A stretch of 64,000 bases of DNA, taken from positions 124,001 to 188,000 of the forward strand of contig CALKIR010000023.1 of the NCBI GenBank assembly GCA_937995985.1, written 5' to 3'. Positions 18,087 through 27,893 of the stretch are shown here, one piece after another; the stretch's first letter is position 1, and each line of letters starts with the position of its first letter. The DNA comes from an uncultured Alcaligenaceae bacterium (GTDB taxonomy: Bacteria > Pseudomonadota > Gammaproteobacteria > Burkholderiales > Burkholderiaceae_B). Made by a program: the position numbers and the translations under genes. The notes under the pieces are model-generated. The model had not been told where the DNA came from. It made no database searches and saw nothing but the letters and a program-made list of their open reading frames with translations.

Positions 18087-18617
18087 ATGAGTCAAACAAC
18101 AGCAATCTGGGTATTGATTGTTTTAGCCTTGGTATGTGCAAATCTGCCTTTTGTATTACAGCGGCCATTGCTTTTTTTACCTTGGTCACAAAAGGCCGAG
18201 CGCGCTCGGCCGCTGTGGCAACGTTGGGCATTATTTATTATGTTTAGTGCCTTGATGGGTGGGTTGGCTATAGGGGCTTATGTTTGGCTCAGTCAGCAGT
18301 TTTTTAGTAATTCCTTGAGCTTATTATTAACCACGGTGAGTTTATTATTAATCGGCACGGTATTGTTTTATATCCCTGGCTGGTTCAATGCTAATCGTGG
18401 TATTCATAAGAGCTTATTGGATCGTTTTATTGAGTTAACCGTTCTGTATGTGTTGGTGATTTTATTGGGTACCGCATTCGAAGCAGGCATTGGTAATGTA
18501 TTTCCCCAGCAATGGGAGTTTTATGCCATTACTTATAGCTTGTTTTTGGTCTTGGGTTATCCTGGCTTTGTGATGCGTTACTTATTAAAACGTCGCCGCG
18601 TGTTGGTGACTCAATAA
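18087..18617 (+). CDS. DUF2818 family membrane protein, enlarged
   Basis: The ends match the DUF2818 protein that follows nuoN in many Burkholderiales: an N-terminal helix MSQTTAIWVLIVLALVCANL and a C-terminal half around LLDRFIELTVLYVLVILLG, FPQQWEFYAIT and GYPGFVMRYL. The usual protein is about 95-110 residues. This one has 176, because about 65-70 residues with two extra predicted helices (about residues 48-98) sit between the halves. It is co-transcribed as the last gene of the nuo operon, so a role in complex I assembly or stability is often supposed but is inference here. Confidence 0.85.
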   Translation: MSQTTAIWVLIVLALVCANLPFVLQRPLLFLPWSQKAERARPLWQRWALFIMFSALMGGLAIGAYVWLSQQFFSNSLSLLLTTVSLLLIGTVLFYIPGWFNANRGIHKSLLDRFIELTVLYVLVILLGTAFEAGIGNVFPQQWEFYAITYSLFLVLGYPGFVMRYLLKRRRVLVTQ

Positions 18618-18667
18618 TATTTGTTGTGCTGTGCACGACATAGGCTGATGGATAGCAAAATTATGAG

Positions 18668-18700
18668 CGCCGCTGCTACTAATGCAGCGGCGTTGTTCTT
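18668..18700 (+). terminator. Terminator at the end of the nuo operon
   Basis: A perfect 9-bp GC-rich stem CGCCGCTGC/GCAGCGGCG (18668-18676 with 18684-18692) around a 7-nt loop is followed by TTGTTCTT. It lies 50 nt after the DUF2818 stop and 26 nt before serB. Confidence 0.8.
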
Positions 18701-18726
18701 GGGGTCTTCTAATTATTGAGAAAAAG

Positions 18727-19575
18727 ATGGCACATTTGATTTTACAAAGTCCCGCTTTGTTAGAGCCTTTGGTAATTGAAAAAATTGCTGCTTTAAGTGC
18801 GAGCAGTGGGGTGCAAGAGCTCGGGCCCACAAGGGTGCGAATTTTGGATGCGGATCCTGCTGCTGAGGAACAAATACAGCAACTATGTGCGCACCACCGT
18901 GTTGATTATGCGTACTTGGATGAGATTCACAATTTGCGTGATTGCAAATTGCTCGCCATGGATATGGATTCTACTTTGATCAATATTGAGTGTATTGATG
19001 AGATTGCCGATGTGGCGGGGCGAAAGCAGGAGGTGGCTCAAATTACTGAAGCAGCAATGCGTGGTGACATAACAGATTTTTCTGATAGTTTAAGACGGCG
19101 TGTTGCCATGCTAGAGGGGGTGTCAGCAGAAGCTTTAGAGCAAGTGTATGAGCAGCGCCTGAGTTTAAATGCAGGGGCAGAGCGGCTAGTGAGTCAAGCG
19201 CGTCAATATGGTATTTATACTGTGTTGGTGTCAGGGGGGTTTACATTTTATACCGATCGTCTAAAAGAGCGCCTACAGCTCGATGAAGCTCATGCAAATA
19301 CGCTGGCCATCAAAGATGGTAAGCTAACTGGGCAGGTGCTGGGGGATATTGTGGATGGTGCAGCAAAGGCTGCACATGTGGCACGCTTGGCCGCTCAATT
19401 AGGGGCGAGTCCCGAGCAGATTATTGTCATTGGCGATGGGGCTAATGATTTACCCATGATGCGCCATGCTTATTATTCAGTTGCTTATAGAGCCAAGCCA
19501 GTAGTACAAAAGCAGGCGCGTTTTGCGCTGAATTACTGCGCTTTGGATGCTGCGTTAAATTGGTTTCGTATTTAA
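18727..19575 (+). CDS. serB: Phosphoserine phosphatase SerB
   Basis: SerB removes phosphate from O-phospho-L-serine, the last step of serine biosynthesis, in the cytosol. The protein has 282 residues. The HAD nucleophile motif AMDMDSTLINIE gives Asp79 and Asp81, VLVSGGFTFYTD is motif II, and VIGDGANDLPMM is the Mg-binding motif. The N-terminal ~70 residues are the small regulatory-type domain usual in proteobacterial SerB. The ATG at 18727 is favoured over 18682, because the longer frame would start inside the nuo terminator stem. Confidence 0.96.
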   Translation: MAHLILQSPALLEPLVIEKIAALSASSGVQELGPTRVRILDADPAAEEQIQQLCAHHRVDYAYLDEIHNLRDCKLLAMDMDSTLINIECIDEIADVAGRKQEVAQITEAAMRGDITDFSDSLRRRVAMLEGVSAEALEQVYEQRLSLNAGAERLVSQARQYGIYTVLVSGGFTFYTDRLKERLQLDEAHANTLAIKDGKLTGQVLGDIVDGAAKAAHVARLAAQLGASPEQIIVIGDGANDLPMMRHAYYSVAYRAKPVVQKQARFALNYCALDAALNWFRI

Positions 19576-19596
19576 TGCGGGCCTTTTGGGCCCGCA
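19576..19596. terminator. Weak hairpin between convergent serB and mfd
   Basis: TGCGGGC/GCCCGCA form a 7-bp stem around a 7-nt loop right after the serB stop. There is no T-run on either side, so it may only protect 3' ends. Confidence 0.4.
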
Positions 19597-19609
19597 GTCA
19601 GTAAATGAC

Positions 19610-22600
19610 TTAAGACTTAGTAGGCTCGGGCTCTGCGGTACGCAACTGAGACAGAAAGCGTCGAGCATAATGGGTGCGTTCGGTAACAGTTAACGGTGCT
19701 TTATAGGTAACTCGAAGCTTTTCTGGGCCGTCAAAGCGAATGTTTTGGCGGCTTTGCACCAGCTCAATAAGCTGGACGGGATCCACTTTAGGGTGCGCAT
19801 CAAACTGGATGAGCATATGCTCTTCCTGTACATCCAGGCTAATAATGCCTAACTTCTCTGCAAGTAGGCGCAGCCGATGAAGATGCAGTAAGTTGTGGGC
19901 ATAGTCTGGTAATGGGCCATATCTATCAATTAGCTCCTCTTGGATTTCAGTGATCGTATCGTCTTGAGAGGCATGTGCCAGTTGTTTATAAAAACCGAGT
20001 CGGGCATTAATATCAGCACAATAATCTGAGGGTAACAAGGCCGGGGCGCGCAGATTGATTTCACTGTGCTGATTAAAGGTGCTTAATAAGTCATCATCCT
20101 TGTCATGCCCGGCTTGTAATGATTTCAGTGCGGCATTGAGCATGTCGTTATACATGCTAAAGCCCACATCATGAATGTTGCCAGATTGTTGATCACCTAA
20201 TACCTCTCCTGCACCACGAATTTCTAAATCATTCATGGCAAGGAAAAAACCAGCTCCTAAGGTATCCATTTGCTCTATTGCTTCTAGGCGTTTTTTAGCT
20301 TGAGGGGTAATGGCCTCTTCGTCCGGAATGAGTAAATAAGCATAGGCTTGGTGGTGCGATCGGCCTACTCGTCCTCGTAATTGATGTAATTGAGCCAAGC
20401 CCAGGCGATCCGCGCGATGAATAACTATGGTATTGGCCGTGGGCACATCCAGCCCTGTTTCGATAATCGTGGTGCATAGGAGCACATTGTAGCGCCGCTG
20501 ATAAAAGTCCCGCATGACTCGCTCGAGCTCACGCTCTGGCATTTGTCCGTGAGCGACTGCAATACGCGCTTCGGGGACAAGCTCTTGGAGCCGGTCACGG
20601 CGATTGTAAATAGTTTCTACCTCATTGTGCAGAAAATAGGCCTGTCCGCCTCGTTTGAGCTCGCGTAATAAGGCTTCGCGGATAATGCTTGAGTCTTCAC
20701 GGCGTACAAAGGTTTTTACAGCCAGGCGGCGCTGCGGGGCTGTGGCGATCACCGAAAGGTCACGGATGCCTTCAAGGGACATGCCCAAGGTGCGAGGAAT
20801 AGGGGTGGCAGTTAGGGTTAAGACATCAACATCAGAGCGTAGTGCTTTAAGACGTTCTTTTTGACGTACACCAAAACGATGTTCCTCATCAATAATAAGC
20901 AATCCTAGGCGTTTAAAGCTGACATTTTTAGACAGTAAGGCATGGGTGCCAATTACAATATCAACGGTGCCTTGGGCCAGCCCTTGAATGGTAGCGCGGC
21001 TTTCTTTAGCGGTTTTAAAGCGAGACAGCTCTCCAATAGTAACAGGCCATTCAGCAAATCGATCGGCAAAGGTTTGGGTATGCTGCTCAGCTAATAAAGT
21101 GGTGGGACAAAGAACGGCGACTTGAAAACCATTTGCTACTGCAATAAAAGCAGCCCGTAAGGCAATTTCTGTTTTGCCAAAACCGACATCGCCACATATC
21201 AGTCTATCCATAGGCTGCTGAGACTGCATATCATGGATAACTGCTTCAATAGCTGCGTGTTGATCTGGAGTCGGTTCAAAACCAAAGCCCGCACAAAAGG
21301 CTTCATAGTCTTGTAGTGGGACAGTAAAGCTTTGCCCCTCGCGTGCAGCACGTTGGGCATATAAAGCCAATAATTCTGCAGCTGTGTCTCGGGCTTGTTT
21401 GGCTGCACGACGGCGTGCTTTTTCCCATTGTCCAGAGCCCAATAAATGCAAAGGGGCGCTGTCTTGATCGGCTCCGGTATAGCGAGAAATGACATGCAGC
21501 TGGGATACGGGAACATAGAGGGTTGCTTGCTCAGCATATTCGAGATGCAGGAGCTCTACCGGCCCCTCTCCTAGATCCATTTCAACCAGACCTTGATAGC
21601 GACCAATGCCATGCTCTTGGTGAACCACTGGATCACCAATACGCAGTTCGGAGAGATCCCGAATCATGGACTCCAGATCCGTACGCCGCTCAGTTCGATG
21701 AGGGGAACGTATACGAGCCTGATGAGGATAGAGATCATTTTCCGTGATCAAGCTGAGCCCCAAATGATTCACCGTAAAGCCTTGATCAAGGTAGGCCTGA
21801 ACTAAGGTGAAATGGGCGTGTTGATGCAGGGCATCACTGATAGTGTCTGCTAACTCATCAGGGCTGAGATGATGCTCTTGGAGCATGTTCAATAAGGTTT
21901 CACGACGGCCAAGTGAGTCGGCACAGAGGATGATGCGTTGGGATTTTTTTTCTAGTTGTTTGCGTAGAGTGTGTACAGGGTCTTCTGCGCGTCGCGCAAT
22001 GGCGACTTGAGGGGCTGGTGAAAAGTCAGGGTGCGAACCATGGGCACGCAAATCTAGGCGACGGAAGTTTTTAAGCGCTGTAAAAAATTGCTCACTTGTG
22101 AGAAATAGGTGTTCGGGCGCCAGAATTGGACGTTCCGTATCATATTTTAAAAATTCATATCGACTTTGGGTATCTTGATGAAAGTCTTGAATACTGCTGT
22201 CGACAGGACCATGGGTAACCATGATGCTGTTTGAGTCTAAATAATCAAAAAGACTGGCAGTTTCTTGGAAAAATAAGGGTAAGTAGTATTCTATCCCGGC
22301 AAATGCAATGCCCTCGCCAACCTCTTTGTAGGGAAGGGCGCGGGAAGGATCTCCTTCAAAATATTCTCTAAATTGTGCTCTGAATGTAGTGCGTGCTTCT
22401 TCATCAAAGGGAAACTCGCGCCCAGGTAAGAGATTAATCTCCGTAACGGGATAAATGCTGCGCTGTGTGTCAATATCAAAGGTTCGAATGGATTCTATTT
22501 CTTCATCAAAGAGATCCAGTCGATAAGGAACAGCAGACCCCATAGGAAAAATATCAATAATGCCGCCACGAACACTGAACTCACCTGCAGCACTAACTTG

Positions 22601-23074
22601 GTTAACATGACTATAGTTGGCACGTACTAATTGTGCACGGAGTTGCTCTGCATCGAGACGCTCTCCTTGTTTAAAGTGAAAACTATAGGCTGCGAGAAAT
22701 TCTGGTGGCGCAGTGCGGTACAATGCAGTGCTCACTGGCACTATGAGAATATCCACGGCGTGCTGTGATAGGGCATGGAGGGTGCTTAAACGTGTGGAAA
22801 TCAGCTCTTCGTGTGGGGAGAAGCGGTCATAGGCTAGAGTTTCCCAGTCAGGAAAAGCACATGTTTTAAGCTGGGGAGCAAATAATTGTATTTCATCTAT
22901 GAGGCGATGGGCATCTACTGGGTGGGCACATAAGATAACTAATGGGTCTTGACTCTGAAGTGCGAGATGGGCAAGTAGCCAAGCATCGCCAGAACCGGCT
23001 GGCAGAGGCTGTTGATAGCGTTGCCCTTTTTTGAGGGCAGAGAGTGTGGCGGCAGTGCTGGGTAAGGAAAACAT
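19610..23074 (-). CDS. mfd: Transcription-repair coupling factor Mfd
   Basis: Mfd is a DNA translocase that removes RNA polymerase stalled at lesions and recruits UvrA. It has 1154 residues with the start at 23074 (MFSLPSTAATLSAL); a frame extension to 23134 adds residues unlike the family. In order there are the UvrB-like N-terminal domain, the RNA-polymerase-interaction domain (about 470-550, with GDPVVHQEHGIGRYQGL), and the RecG-like helicase motor with Walker A GDVGFGKTEIALRA, the box DEEHRFG and motif VI region QLHQLRGRVGRS. A TRCF C-terminal domain ends the protein. It is convergent with serB and divergent from the transporter operon. Confidence 0.97.
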   Translation of the reverse strand: MFSLPSTAATLSALKKGQRYQQPLPAGSGDAWLLAHLALQSQDPLVILCAHPVDAHRLIDEIQLFAPQLKTCAFPDWETLAYDRFSPHEELISTRLSTLHALSQHAVDILIVPVSTALYRTAPPEFLAAYSFHFKQGERLDAEQLRAQLVRANYSHVNQVSAAGEFSVRGGIIDIFPMGSAVPYRLDLFDEEIESIRTFDIDTQRSIYPVTEINLLPGREFPFDEEARTTFRAQFREYFEGDPSRALPYKEVGEGIAFAGIEYYLPLFFQETASLFDYLDSNSIMVTHGPVDSSIQDFHQDTQSRYEFLKYDTERPILAPEHLFLTSEQFFTALKNFRRLDLRAHGSHPDFSPAPQVAIARRAEDPVHTLRKQLEKKSQRIILCADSLGRRETLLNMLQEHHLSPDELADTISDALHQHAHFTLVQAYLDQGFTVNHLGLSLITENDLYPHQARIRSPHRTERRTDLESMIRDLSELRIGDPVVHQEHGIGRYQGLVEMDLGEGPVELLHLEYAEQATLYVPVSQLHVISRYTGADQDSAPLHLLGSGQWEKARRRAAKQARDTAAELLALYAQRAAREGQSFTVPLQDYEAFCAGFGFEPTPDQHAAIEAVIHDMQSQQPMDRLICGDVGFGKTEIALRAAFIAVANGFQVAVLCPTTLLAEQHTQTFADRFAEWPVTIGELSRFKTAKESRATIQGLAQGTVDIVIGTHALLSKNVSFKRLGLLIIDEEHRFGVRQKERLKALRSDVDVLTLTATPIPRTLGMSLEGIRDLSVIATAPQRRLAVKTFVRREDSSIIREALLRELKRGGQAYFLHNEVETIYNRRDRLQELVPEARIAVAHGQMPERELERVMRDFYQRRYNVLLCTTIIETGLDVPTANTIVIHRADRLGLAQLHQLRGRVGRSHHQAYAYLLIPDEEAITPQAKKRLEAIEQMDTLGAGFFLAMNDLEIRGAGEVLGDQQSGNIHDVGFSMYNDMLNAALKSLQAGHDKDDDLLSTFNQHSEINLRAPALLPSDYCADINARLGFYKQLAHASQDDTITEIQEELIDRYGPLPDYAHNLLHLHRLRLLAEKLGIISLDVQEEHMLIQFDAHPKVDPVQLIELVQSRQNIRFDGPEKLRVTYKAPLTVTERTHYARRFLSQLRTAEPEPTKS

Positions 23075-23208
23075 CAATGATTCGACTGATATAAGCGTAA
23101 CGGTTGAAGCAATAAGAACAATTATTGTACGCAAGCTAGGGCTTGGGCACAGTTTGATTTATGATAGATGGATTTTAGACTGTTTCAAAATAGTTTGGGA
23201 GAACAAAT

Positions 23209-24393
23209 ATGAAAAGGAGCTCGCTTTCTAAGTTATGGATAAAAGCGATTGGGGTGGGGGCATGGTCTTTTACTGCAGCGGTCTCAGCGTGGGCACAAGA
23301 GCCGGTGAAGGTCGGCATCGCTTTAGATTTATCTGGGCCGTTTGCAGTACTTGGGGCAGAGGCACGTGATGGCTTTAATTTAGCCATAGAGTTATTAGAG
23401 GGGCAATTAGGGGGAATTCCAGCAGAATTTTTGCAAAATGATTTTGCGGGCAGTCCCGAACAGGCGGCTCAGTTAGTGAACCGCTATATACAGCGGGAAA
23501 AAATAGATTTGTTTACAGGTCCTATCGGCTCTAATGCAGCATTAGCCGTTGCGCCAGCTCTATTTAAGGCGCAGATACCGTATCTGTCTAGCAATCCTGG
23601 GCCCAGCCAGTTTGCGGGCAAGCGCTGCAGTCCATTTTTCTTTGGTCAATATCAAAATGATACCTATGATGAGGCTGCTGGACACTTAGCCAATGAAAAA
23701 GGGTATCAGAAAATGGTAATCATTGCCCCCAATTATCCGGCAGGGCGTGATCACCTAAGTGGCTTTAAGCGCTTATATCAAGGTGAGGTAATTGATGAGG
23801 TGTATACCCAAATGGGGCAAATTGATTATGCCACTGAAATAGCTCATATTCGTAGCCTCAAGCCAGATGCTGTATTTTTCTTTTTGCCTGGGGCGATGGG
23901 CATCAATTTTATTAAACAATATGTGGCAAGTGGCTTGCAAGATATACCGTTAGTAGCCCCCGGGTTTTCTGCCGACCAGGATGTGATTGATGCCGTTGGG
24001 GAAAGCATGATGGGCTTATTAAGTACCACGCACTGGGCTCATGACTTGCCTATTGAAGCAAATCAGCGTTTTGTCACTGCGTTTCGTGAAAAATATGAGG
24101 GGCGCTATCCTTCAGTTTATGCTGCCATGGCTTATGATACCGTGATGGCGATGGATGCTGCGGTGCGTGATGCAGGAGGCGTAGAGGATAGGCAAGCATT
24201 GCTTGAGGCATTGCGTAATCCAAGTTTTGAGTCGGTACGCGGTGAGTTTGAGTATGGTCCCAATCATTATCCCATTCAAAATTATTATGTGCGTGAGGTG
24301 CAGGTTGATGAGGATGGGGTACTGACCAATAAGTTAATTGGTACTGTGCTTGAGCGGCATCAGGATGCTTATGTAGAGGATTGCCGTCACTAA
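23209..24393 (+). CDS. HAAT-type ABC transporter substrate-binding protein
   Basis: A 394-residue periplasmic binding protein of the Leu/Ile/Val-binding type I fold. Residues 1-29 form a signal peptide ending SAWA, and the mature protein begins QEPVKVGIALDLSGPFAVLG, the family's first strand and loop. GGGAGA-like GGGAGA lies 6-11 nt before the ATG. It heads a five-gene operon (binding protein, two permeases, two ATPases). Binding proteins of this kind take up branched-chain amino acids, amides, urea or aromatic acids; nothing visible fixes the ligand. Confidence 0.9.
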   Translation: MKRSSLSKLWIKAIGVGAWSFTAAVSAWAQEPVKVGIALDLSGPFAVLGAEARDGFNLAIELLEGQLGGIPAEFLQNDFAGSPEQAAQLVNRYIQREKIDLFTGPIGSNAALAVAPALFKAQIPYLSSNPGPSQFAGKRCSPFFFGQYQNDTYDEAAGHLANEKGYQKMVIIAPNYPAGRDHLSGFKRLYQGEVIDEVYTQMGQIDYATEIAHIRSLKPDAVFFFLPGAMGINFIKQYVASGLQDIPLVAPGFSADQDVIDAVGESMMGLLSTTHWAHDLPIEANQRFVTAFREKYEGRYPSVYAAMAYDTVMAMDAAVRDAGGVEDRQALLEALRNPSFESVRGEFEYGPNHYPIQNYYVREVQVDEDGVLTNKLIGTVLERHQDAYVEDCRH

Positions 24394-24420
24394 GCACGAG
24401 TCACGGAGCAAGGGGTAGGA

Positions 24421-25341
24421 ATGGATGGGGTGTTTATTGCCGAGCAGTTACTCAATGGAGTGGGCTATGGTCTGATGCTGTTTCTAATAGCGGCAGGGTT
24501 GACTCTGGTGTTTGGCATTATGGATACCATGAATCTTGCCCACGGCTCCCTATTTATGGTGGGGGCTTATGTGGCAGCACGTGTTCATGTCAGCAGCGGT
24601 TCGATGTGGATTGCTGTCTTGGTCGCAATAGTTGTTACTATGGCGGTGGCTTGGGGGCTAGAAAAACTCATTATGCGGTTTTTATACCGCCGCGATCATT
24701 TGGCTCAAGTACTGGCCACCTTTGGCATTATTTTAATAACAGATGATGCGGTGAAAGCCATCTGGGGGGTGGCTCCTATGATGGCGCCGATGCCTTCTTT
24801 ACTCAGTCAGCCAGTGCTGTTGTGGCCAGGCTTGTATTATCCAGCGTATCGATTGCTCTTGATAGGAGCAGGGTTGTTCGTCGCTTTAGGCCTGTATGTG
24901 TTGGTTCATCATACGCGCATGGGTATGCTGGTCCGGGCTGGCGCTTCTAATCGCAGGATGGCAGAGTTTATGGGGGTGCGGGTTGGACGTGTTTTTTCTT
25001 TCATATTTGTTTTGGGGGCGGCTTTAGCCGCATTAGCCGGAGCTTTGATGGGACCCATTAGCGCGGTTCAAATCGGGATGGGGGAGAAAATACTCATTCC
25101 TGCATTGGTGGTTATTGTTATAGGGGGGATTGGTTCGGTGCGCGGAGCGTGGGTAGCGGCTATGTTGGTAGGGATGCTCGATACTGTTGGACGGGCTTTT
25201 TTGCCGCCTCTCCTAAGAGCAGTGCTGCCGCCTACTATTGCCGCTGATCTAGGGCCTGCTTTAGCAGGCATTATGGTGTATGTACTAATGGCTGTAGTCT
25301 TGGCGGTGAAACCACAGGGACTGTTCCCCGCGCGTGCCTAG
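24421..25341 (+). CDS. HAAT ABC transporter permease, LivH type
   Basis: A 306-residue inner-membrane permease with about eight helices. The family-specific stretches LTLVFGIMDTMNLAHGSLFM (near residue 27) and VIVIGGIGSVRGAWVAAML (near 232) are clear. AGGGGTAGGA is a strong ribosome-binding site before the ATG. It should pair with the LivM-type permease that follows, 12 nt downstream. Confidence 0.93.
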   Translation: MDGVFIAEQLLNGVGYGLMLFLIAAGLTLVFGIMDTMNLAHGSLFMVGAYVAARVHVSSGSMWIAVLVAIVVTMAVAWGLEKLIMRFLYRRDHLAQVLATFGIILITDDAVKAIWGVAPMMAPMPSLLSQPVLLWPGLYYPAYRLLLIGAGLFVALGLYVLVHHTRMGMLVRAGASNRRMAEFMGVRVGRVFSFIFVLGAALAALAGALMGPISAVQIGMGEKILIPALVVIVIGGIGSVRGAWVAAMLVGMLDTVGRAFLPPLLRAVLPPTIAADLGPALAGIMVYVLMAVVLAVKPQGLFPARA

Positions 25342-25353
25342 AGTGAGCGACTC

Positions 25354-26343
25354 ATGAATGTTTCTATAGATCAGTTACAAGCGAGGGCGTGTACCCGGCA
25401 ACGTCTTTGGTCTCGTTGGCTCCAGTTATTACTGCCTTGGCTTGTGCTTTTGCTCTTTGCCTTGGTGCCCGTTCTAGATCAGCAATGGGGGCTTAATTAT
25501 TATGTAGGGTTTATTACCCGAATGCTGATCATTGCTATTGCGGCAAGCAGTCTCAATTGGATTTTAGGCTATGGCGGGCTAGTAGCTTTGGGCCATGCTG
25601 GTTTTATGGGCGTTGGGGCTTATGCTTTGGTGGCTTGGGTGGACGCTGGTTTTGAATCGGCTTGGATAGCATGGGGCCTAGGGATAGCATTAGCTGCTTT
25701 GGTGTCTCTCTTAATTGGGATGGTGGCGTTGCGTACCCGCGGGGTATATTTCATCATGATTACCCTGGCTTTTGCGGAAATGTTGTATTACTTTGCTACG
25801 TCATTGAGTACTTATGGCGGTGATGATGGCTATAGTATTTATGTTCCATTGAGTTTGGGTTCATGGCTTGATGAATGGGCCTATGGTTTTTATTGTGTTG
25901 TCTTGGGCTGTGCCGTGGTGGTGTACGGGATCAGTAGCTGTTTGGAGCGCTCACGTTTTGGCTATGCACTCCGCGGGGCGCGTGACAATGAAAGCCGTAT
26001 GCATGCACTCGGCTATGCCGTTTTTCTTGTCCGTTTAGTTGCTTTTGTGGGGGCAGGTGCTGTAGCGGGCTTGGCCGGAGGTTTATTAGCTTTTCAGGAT
26101 GGTTTTGTGAGTCCTTCCTCAATGCAGTGGACCCATTCAGCAGTGCTGATAGTAATGGTTGTTATGGGAGGTATGGGACACCGCTGGGGGGGTGCATTGG
26201 GGGCGCTAATCTGGTTAGTACTTGAAGAGTGTTTGCGGATGCATACCGATTATTGGCATTGGCCCATGGGAGTGATGCTATTGCTGGTTGTATTTTTAGC
26301 TCCTCGCGGTGTGGCAGGCTTATTGACGCGGGTCAAAGAATGA
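25354..26343 (+). CDS. HAAT ABC transporter permease, LivM type
   Basis: A 329-residue permease with the LivM signature LNWILGYGGLVALGHAGFMG near residue 68 and a late loop VVMGGMGHRWGGALGALIW. The first 30 residues are cytoplasmic and basic. Its TGA overlaps the next gene's ATG as ATGA, indicating coupled translation. It is not fused to an ATPase, unlike the second transporter in this window. Confidence 0.93.
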   Translation: MNVSIDQLQARACTRQRLWSRWLQLLLPWLVLLLFALVPVLDQQWGLNYYVGFITRMLIIAIAASSLNWILGYGGLVALGHAGFMGVGAYALVAWVDAGFESAWIAWGLGIALAALVSLLIGMVALRTRGVYFIMITLAFAEMLYYFATSLSTYGGDDGYSIYVPLSLGSWLDEWAYGFYCVVLGCAVVVYGISSCLERSRFGYALRGARDNESRMHALGYAVFLVRLVAFVGAGAVAGLAGGLLAFQDGFVSPSSMQWTHSAVLIVMVVMGGMGHRWGGALGALIWLVLEECLRMHTDYWHWPMGVMLLLVVFLAPRGVAGLLTRVKE

Positions 26344-27089
26344 CACTGTTTTATACTCAAAATTTATGCAAACGTTTTGGTGGCTTATTGGCGATCAATC
26401 AGGTTTCTTTACAAATAAAAACAGGTGAGATACATGCACTAATTGGTCCCAATGGAGCAGGTAAATCCACATTGGTTCATTTAATATCAGGTTTTGAGCG
26501 GGCGGATAGTGGTGAGGTGGTATTGGCAGGGCAATCATTACAGGGGATGTCTGCTGCACAGCGCGTGCATGCGGGTTTGAGCCGTTGCTTTCAGGTGACC
26601 AATGTGTTTGCTCAAGATACGGTATTAGATAATTTATTATTGGCTGTACAGGCCCATACGGGCAGTAGTTTTAGTTTTTTTAGAGCGCGTTCCCGTGAGA
26701 CTCAGTTATATCAACAGGCGTTGCAGTTAGCTACTCAATTTGACCTCAGTGAGGTATTAATGCATCGGGCTGGGGCGTTAGCACATGGAGTGCAGCGGCG
26801 TCTTGATTTGGCCTTAGCTCTAGCAAGCCGGCCTAAATTATTACTTTTAGATGAGCCCATGGCTGGGATGGGCCCCGAAGATGCACCGCGCATGGTCGCG
26901 CTGATTCGTCGTTTGAATCGCCAAACAACTATTTTATTAATTGAGCATGATATGGAAACAGTGTTTCAACTTGCTGACCGGGTGTCTGTTTTGGTGTATG
27001 GGCAGCTCTTAAAAACGGGTACACCAGCAGAAATTAAGGCTGATCCAGAGGTGCAGGCGGTTTATTTGGGTAAGGATAATGATGAGTGA
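26340..27089 (+). CDS. HAAT ABC transporter ATP-binding protein, LivG type
   Basis: A 249-residue ATPase. Walker A is IGPNGAGKSTLVHL, the signature loop is LAHGVQRRLDLALAL (the LivG variant of LSGGQ), Walker B is LLLLDEPMAGMG, and the H-loop is LLIEHDMETV. The ATG at 26340 is preferred over the longer frame from 26229, because it overlaps the LivM stop by 4 nt and begins at the normal N-terminus. Confidence 0.94.
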   Translation: MTLFYTQNLCKRFGGLLAINQVSLQIKTGEIHALIGPNGAGKSTLVHLISGFERADSGEVVLAGQSLQGMSAAQRVHAGLSRCFQVTNVFAQDTVLDNLLLAVQAHTGSSFSFFRARSRETQLYQQALQLATQFDLSEVLMHRAGALAHGVQRRLDLALALASRPKLLLLDEPMAGMGPEDAPRMVALIRRLNRQTTILLIEHDMETVFQLADRVSVLVYGQLLKTGTPAEIKADPEVQAVYLGKDNDE

Positions 27090-27098
27090 GGCAGGTAT

Positions 27099-27833
27099 AT
27101 GAAGGCTGTTCCTAGCCGGTCCAGTCCAGTGCTTTTAGAGGTGCATAAGATCAATGCAGGCTATGGGGCAAGCCAAGTATTATTTGATATAAGCTTAGCT
27201 ATCCATGAGCAGGAGGTGGTGAGTGTATTAGGCCGTAATGGCATGGGGAAGAGCACCTTGATTAAGACCTTAATGGGAGCCATCCCCCCTATTTCTGGCA
27301 CCCTATATTTTGATGGCGCGCCTATGCACCGTTTATCTCCTGATGCCATTGCACGGCGAGGCATTGCCATTGTACCTGAAGGGCGCATGTGCTTTCCTAA
27401 TTTAACGGTGGAAGAGCATTTAGTAGCATTTGCTACGCGGCGCCATGCTCAGGGTCATCCTTGGACGGTATCGCGTATTTATGAGATGTTCCCACGTCTA
27501 CAAGAGCGGGCGCAGCATCTGGGGCATCAGCTTTCAGGAGGGGAGCAGCAGATGCTCGCTATTGGTCGCGCTTTATCGACCAATCCAAAGCTACTAATTT
27601 TAGATGAGGCCACTGAAGGATTGGCGCCTATAGTACGCGAAGAAATATGGCACTGTTTGGCTCAGTTAAGAGCAGCTGGGCAGACCATTTTAGTTGTGGA
27701 TAAATATGTAGAGCGTTTACTGGAGGTAGCGGATCGCCATTTGATTCTAGAAAAAGGACGTATAGTTTGGACGGGTAGTTCTGAGCAGTTGCGCGATTCT
27801 AGAGCGGTATGGAATAAATATTTAAGTATTTAA
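27099..27833 (+). CDS. HAAT ABC transporter ATP-binding protein, LivF type
   Basis: A 244-residue ATPase that should pair with the LivG-type subunit. Walker A is LGRNGMGKSTLIKT, the signature is LSGGEQQMLAIGRAL, and Walker B is LLILDEATEGLAP. The switch region reads VVDKYVERLL, where many LivF proteins have VEQN, so the usual H-loop position differs. It is the last gene of the operon. Confidence 0.93.
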   Translation: MKAVPSRSSPVLLEVHKINAGYGASQVLFDISLAIHEQEVVSVLGRNGMGKSTLIKTLMGAIPPISGTLYFDGAPMHRLSPDAIARRGIAIVPEGRMCFPNLTVEEHLVAFATRRHAQGHPWTVSRIYEMFPRLQERAQHLGHQLSGGEQQMLAIGRALSTNPKLLILDEATEGLAPIVREEIWHCLAQLRAAGQTILVVDKYVERLLEVADRHLILEKGRIVWTGSSEQLRDSRAVWNKYLSI

Positions 27834-27893
27834 CAGTAAGCATTCGTATAAATAGCATACAATGCACTCATTACTGATTAAGGATCAAGCATC

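Noticed and set aside
24381..24746. 121-codon plus-strand frame over the start of the LivH-type gene
   Set aside because: It is out of frame with the clear permease gene and has a Cys/Gly-rich composition typical of shadow frames.
27830..27863. ispD promoter from TTAACA and TACAAT
   Set aside because: The spacer is 22 nt; the nearer TATAAA gives 11 nt. Neither is acceptable for sigma70.
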